From NCBI GenBank assembly GCA_030424595.1, contig JAUHWG010000028.1, forward strand, positions 62,001 to 126,000: a stretch of 64,000 nucleotides of DNA. The letters are read 5' to 3'. Below are positions 63,587 through 64,000 of this stretch, in pieces. The first letter of the stretch is position 1. The number at the start of each line of letters is the position of its first letter. A model generated the notes under the pieces. It saw nothing but the letters and a program-made list of their open reading frames with translations, was not told the DNA's origin and made no database searches. The DNA comes from Polyangia bacterium (lineage in GTDB: Bacteria > Myxococcota_A > Polyangia > Nannocystales > Nannocystaceae). A program made the translations under genes and the position numbers.

Positions 63587-64000
63587 GTGCCCACGCGCCT
63601 CGCCTCGCCTCTACGCCTCCTCGTGCCGGCCCTCCTCGCGCTCCTCGGCTGCACTCCAAGCGCAGACCGGCCAGCAGCTCCGGCCTCGCCGATGGCCCCT
63701 GAGGCCCCTGCCCCGCCAGACACCCCTGCGGACGCCCTCGAGGACGAACACGCTGGACCAGCGACCGAGGTCTGGCTCCACGAGGGCCCGGAGCTCGTCG
63801 GCCTCGTCGGCGACGCCGCGTACTACTGGGACTCGGAGATGGGCGATGCCGGCGGTATCGCCAGCATCAGCGTCAAGGACGGTCGGCCCCTCGCCAAGCG
63901 AGCGATCAAGGGGCTGAACATCAACGGCAAGCCCTCCCTCTGGCTCGCCGGTATGGACGGTGACATCGTCGCGTCATGGGGTGAGAGCGCGATGCTCCTC
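63587..64000 (+). CDS. lipoprotein, N-terminal part (cut by right window edge)
   Basis: A frame opens at GTG 63587 and runs to the window end (138 residues visible). LRLLVPALLALLGC gives a lipobox at Cys22, followed by an Ala/Pro/Glu/Asp-rich linker to about residue 60. The visible start of the mature domain (TEVWLHEGPELVGLVGDAAY, and IKGLNINGKPSLWLAGMDGD) looks like the first blades of a beta propeller reporting status values, as in other Nannocystineae envelope lipoproteins. The C-terminus is outside the window, so the fold is only guessed. Confidence 0.7.
   Translation, partial: MPTRLASPLRLLVPALLALLGCTPSADRPAAPASPMAPEAPAPPDTPADALEDEHAGPATEVWLHEGPELVGLVGDAAYYWDSEMGDAGGIASISVKDGRPLAKRAIKGLNINGKPSLWLAGMDGDIVASWGESAMLL

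Overview
The window is uniformly GC-rich (by eye about 70%) chromosomal DNA, with dense genes on both strands and strong G/C third-position codon use. No rRNA, tRNA, CRISPR array or intact mobile element was seen. The content suggests a myxobacterium, most likely of the Nannocystineae (Nannocystis/Plesiocystis/Enhygromyxa type). Pointers are the many lipoproteins with Thr/Ser/Glu/Pro-rich linkers and Cys-rich or propeller domains, a Ser/Thr kinase fused to a WD40-like propeller, a response regulator with a Roadblock-like domain, a cytochrome b5 front-end fatty-acid desaturase, and many c-type cytochrome lipoproteins. This placement is an inference from gene content; no marker gene settles it.

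Layout. 1-10 kb: a cut-off epimerase, a KstD-like flavoprotein, a Cys-rich lipoprotein, an EcsC-family protein, two DUF1328 mini membrane proteins (one in an overlapping operon with a small lipoprotein and a DUF748/AsmA-like protein), and three gene relics. 10-21 kb: an MFS transporter and a lipid-metabolism block containing a PlsC acyltransferase, a 607-aa acyl-CoA dehydrogenase, an operon of NTE-type patatin phospholipase plus two membrane desaturases, an alpha/beta hydrolase and an EXPERA-like membrane protein. 21.5-24.2 kb: a bufferin-type RiPP locus (MNIO enzyme BufB, partner BufC) divergent from a two-haem lipoprotein and a BufA2-like precursor that itself carries a lipobox. 24.5-36.6 kb: PrfH, RIO kinase, an unknown protein, a cysteine synthase, a response regulator, a CBS protein, two lipoproteins, and a LysR regulator divergent from two oxidoreductases. 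36.6-42.7 kb: a sulfur block (cysteine synthase and YeiH transporter divergent from a sulfite dehydrogenase-cytochrome fusion) followed by a lipoprotein and a di-haem cytochrome. 43-54.5 kb: an ECF sigma factor, two very large VWA lipoproteins, an ABC exporter, a histidine kinase and a GspC-like PDZ lipoprotein. 54.6-64 kb: the kinase-WD40 protein, a biotin-carboxylase-like enzyme, a DUF6438 lipoprotein, an esterase, a DUF6172 protein and a lipoprotein cut by the right edge.

Repeats stand out. A dispersed element of about 34 bp (eight copies) always lies just 3' of genes and supplies the stop codon of three of them. A second, 96-bp element with a palindromic core occurs twice, and one copy is joined to the start of a lipoprotein gene. 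There are also tandem repeats with 5-, 8- and 11-bp units. The strongest candidate for an undescribed system is the lipid-anchored bufferin locus at 21.5-24.2 kb.
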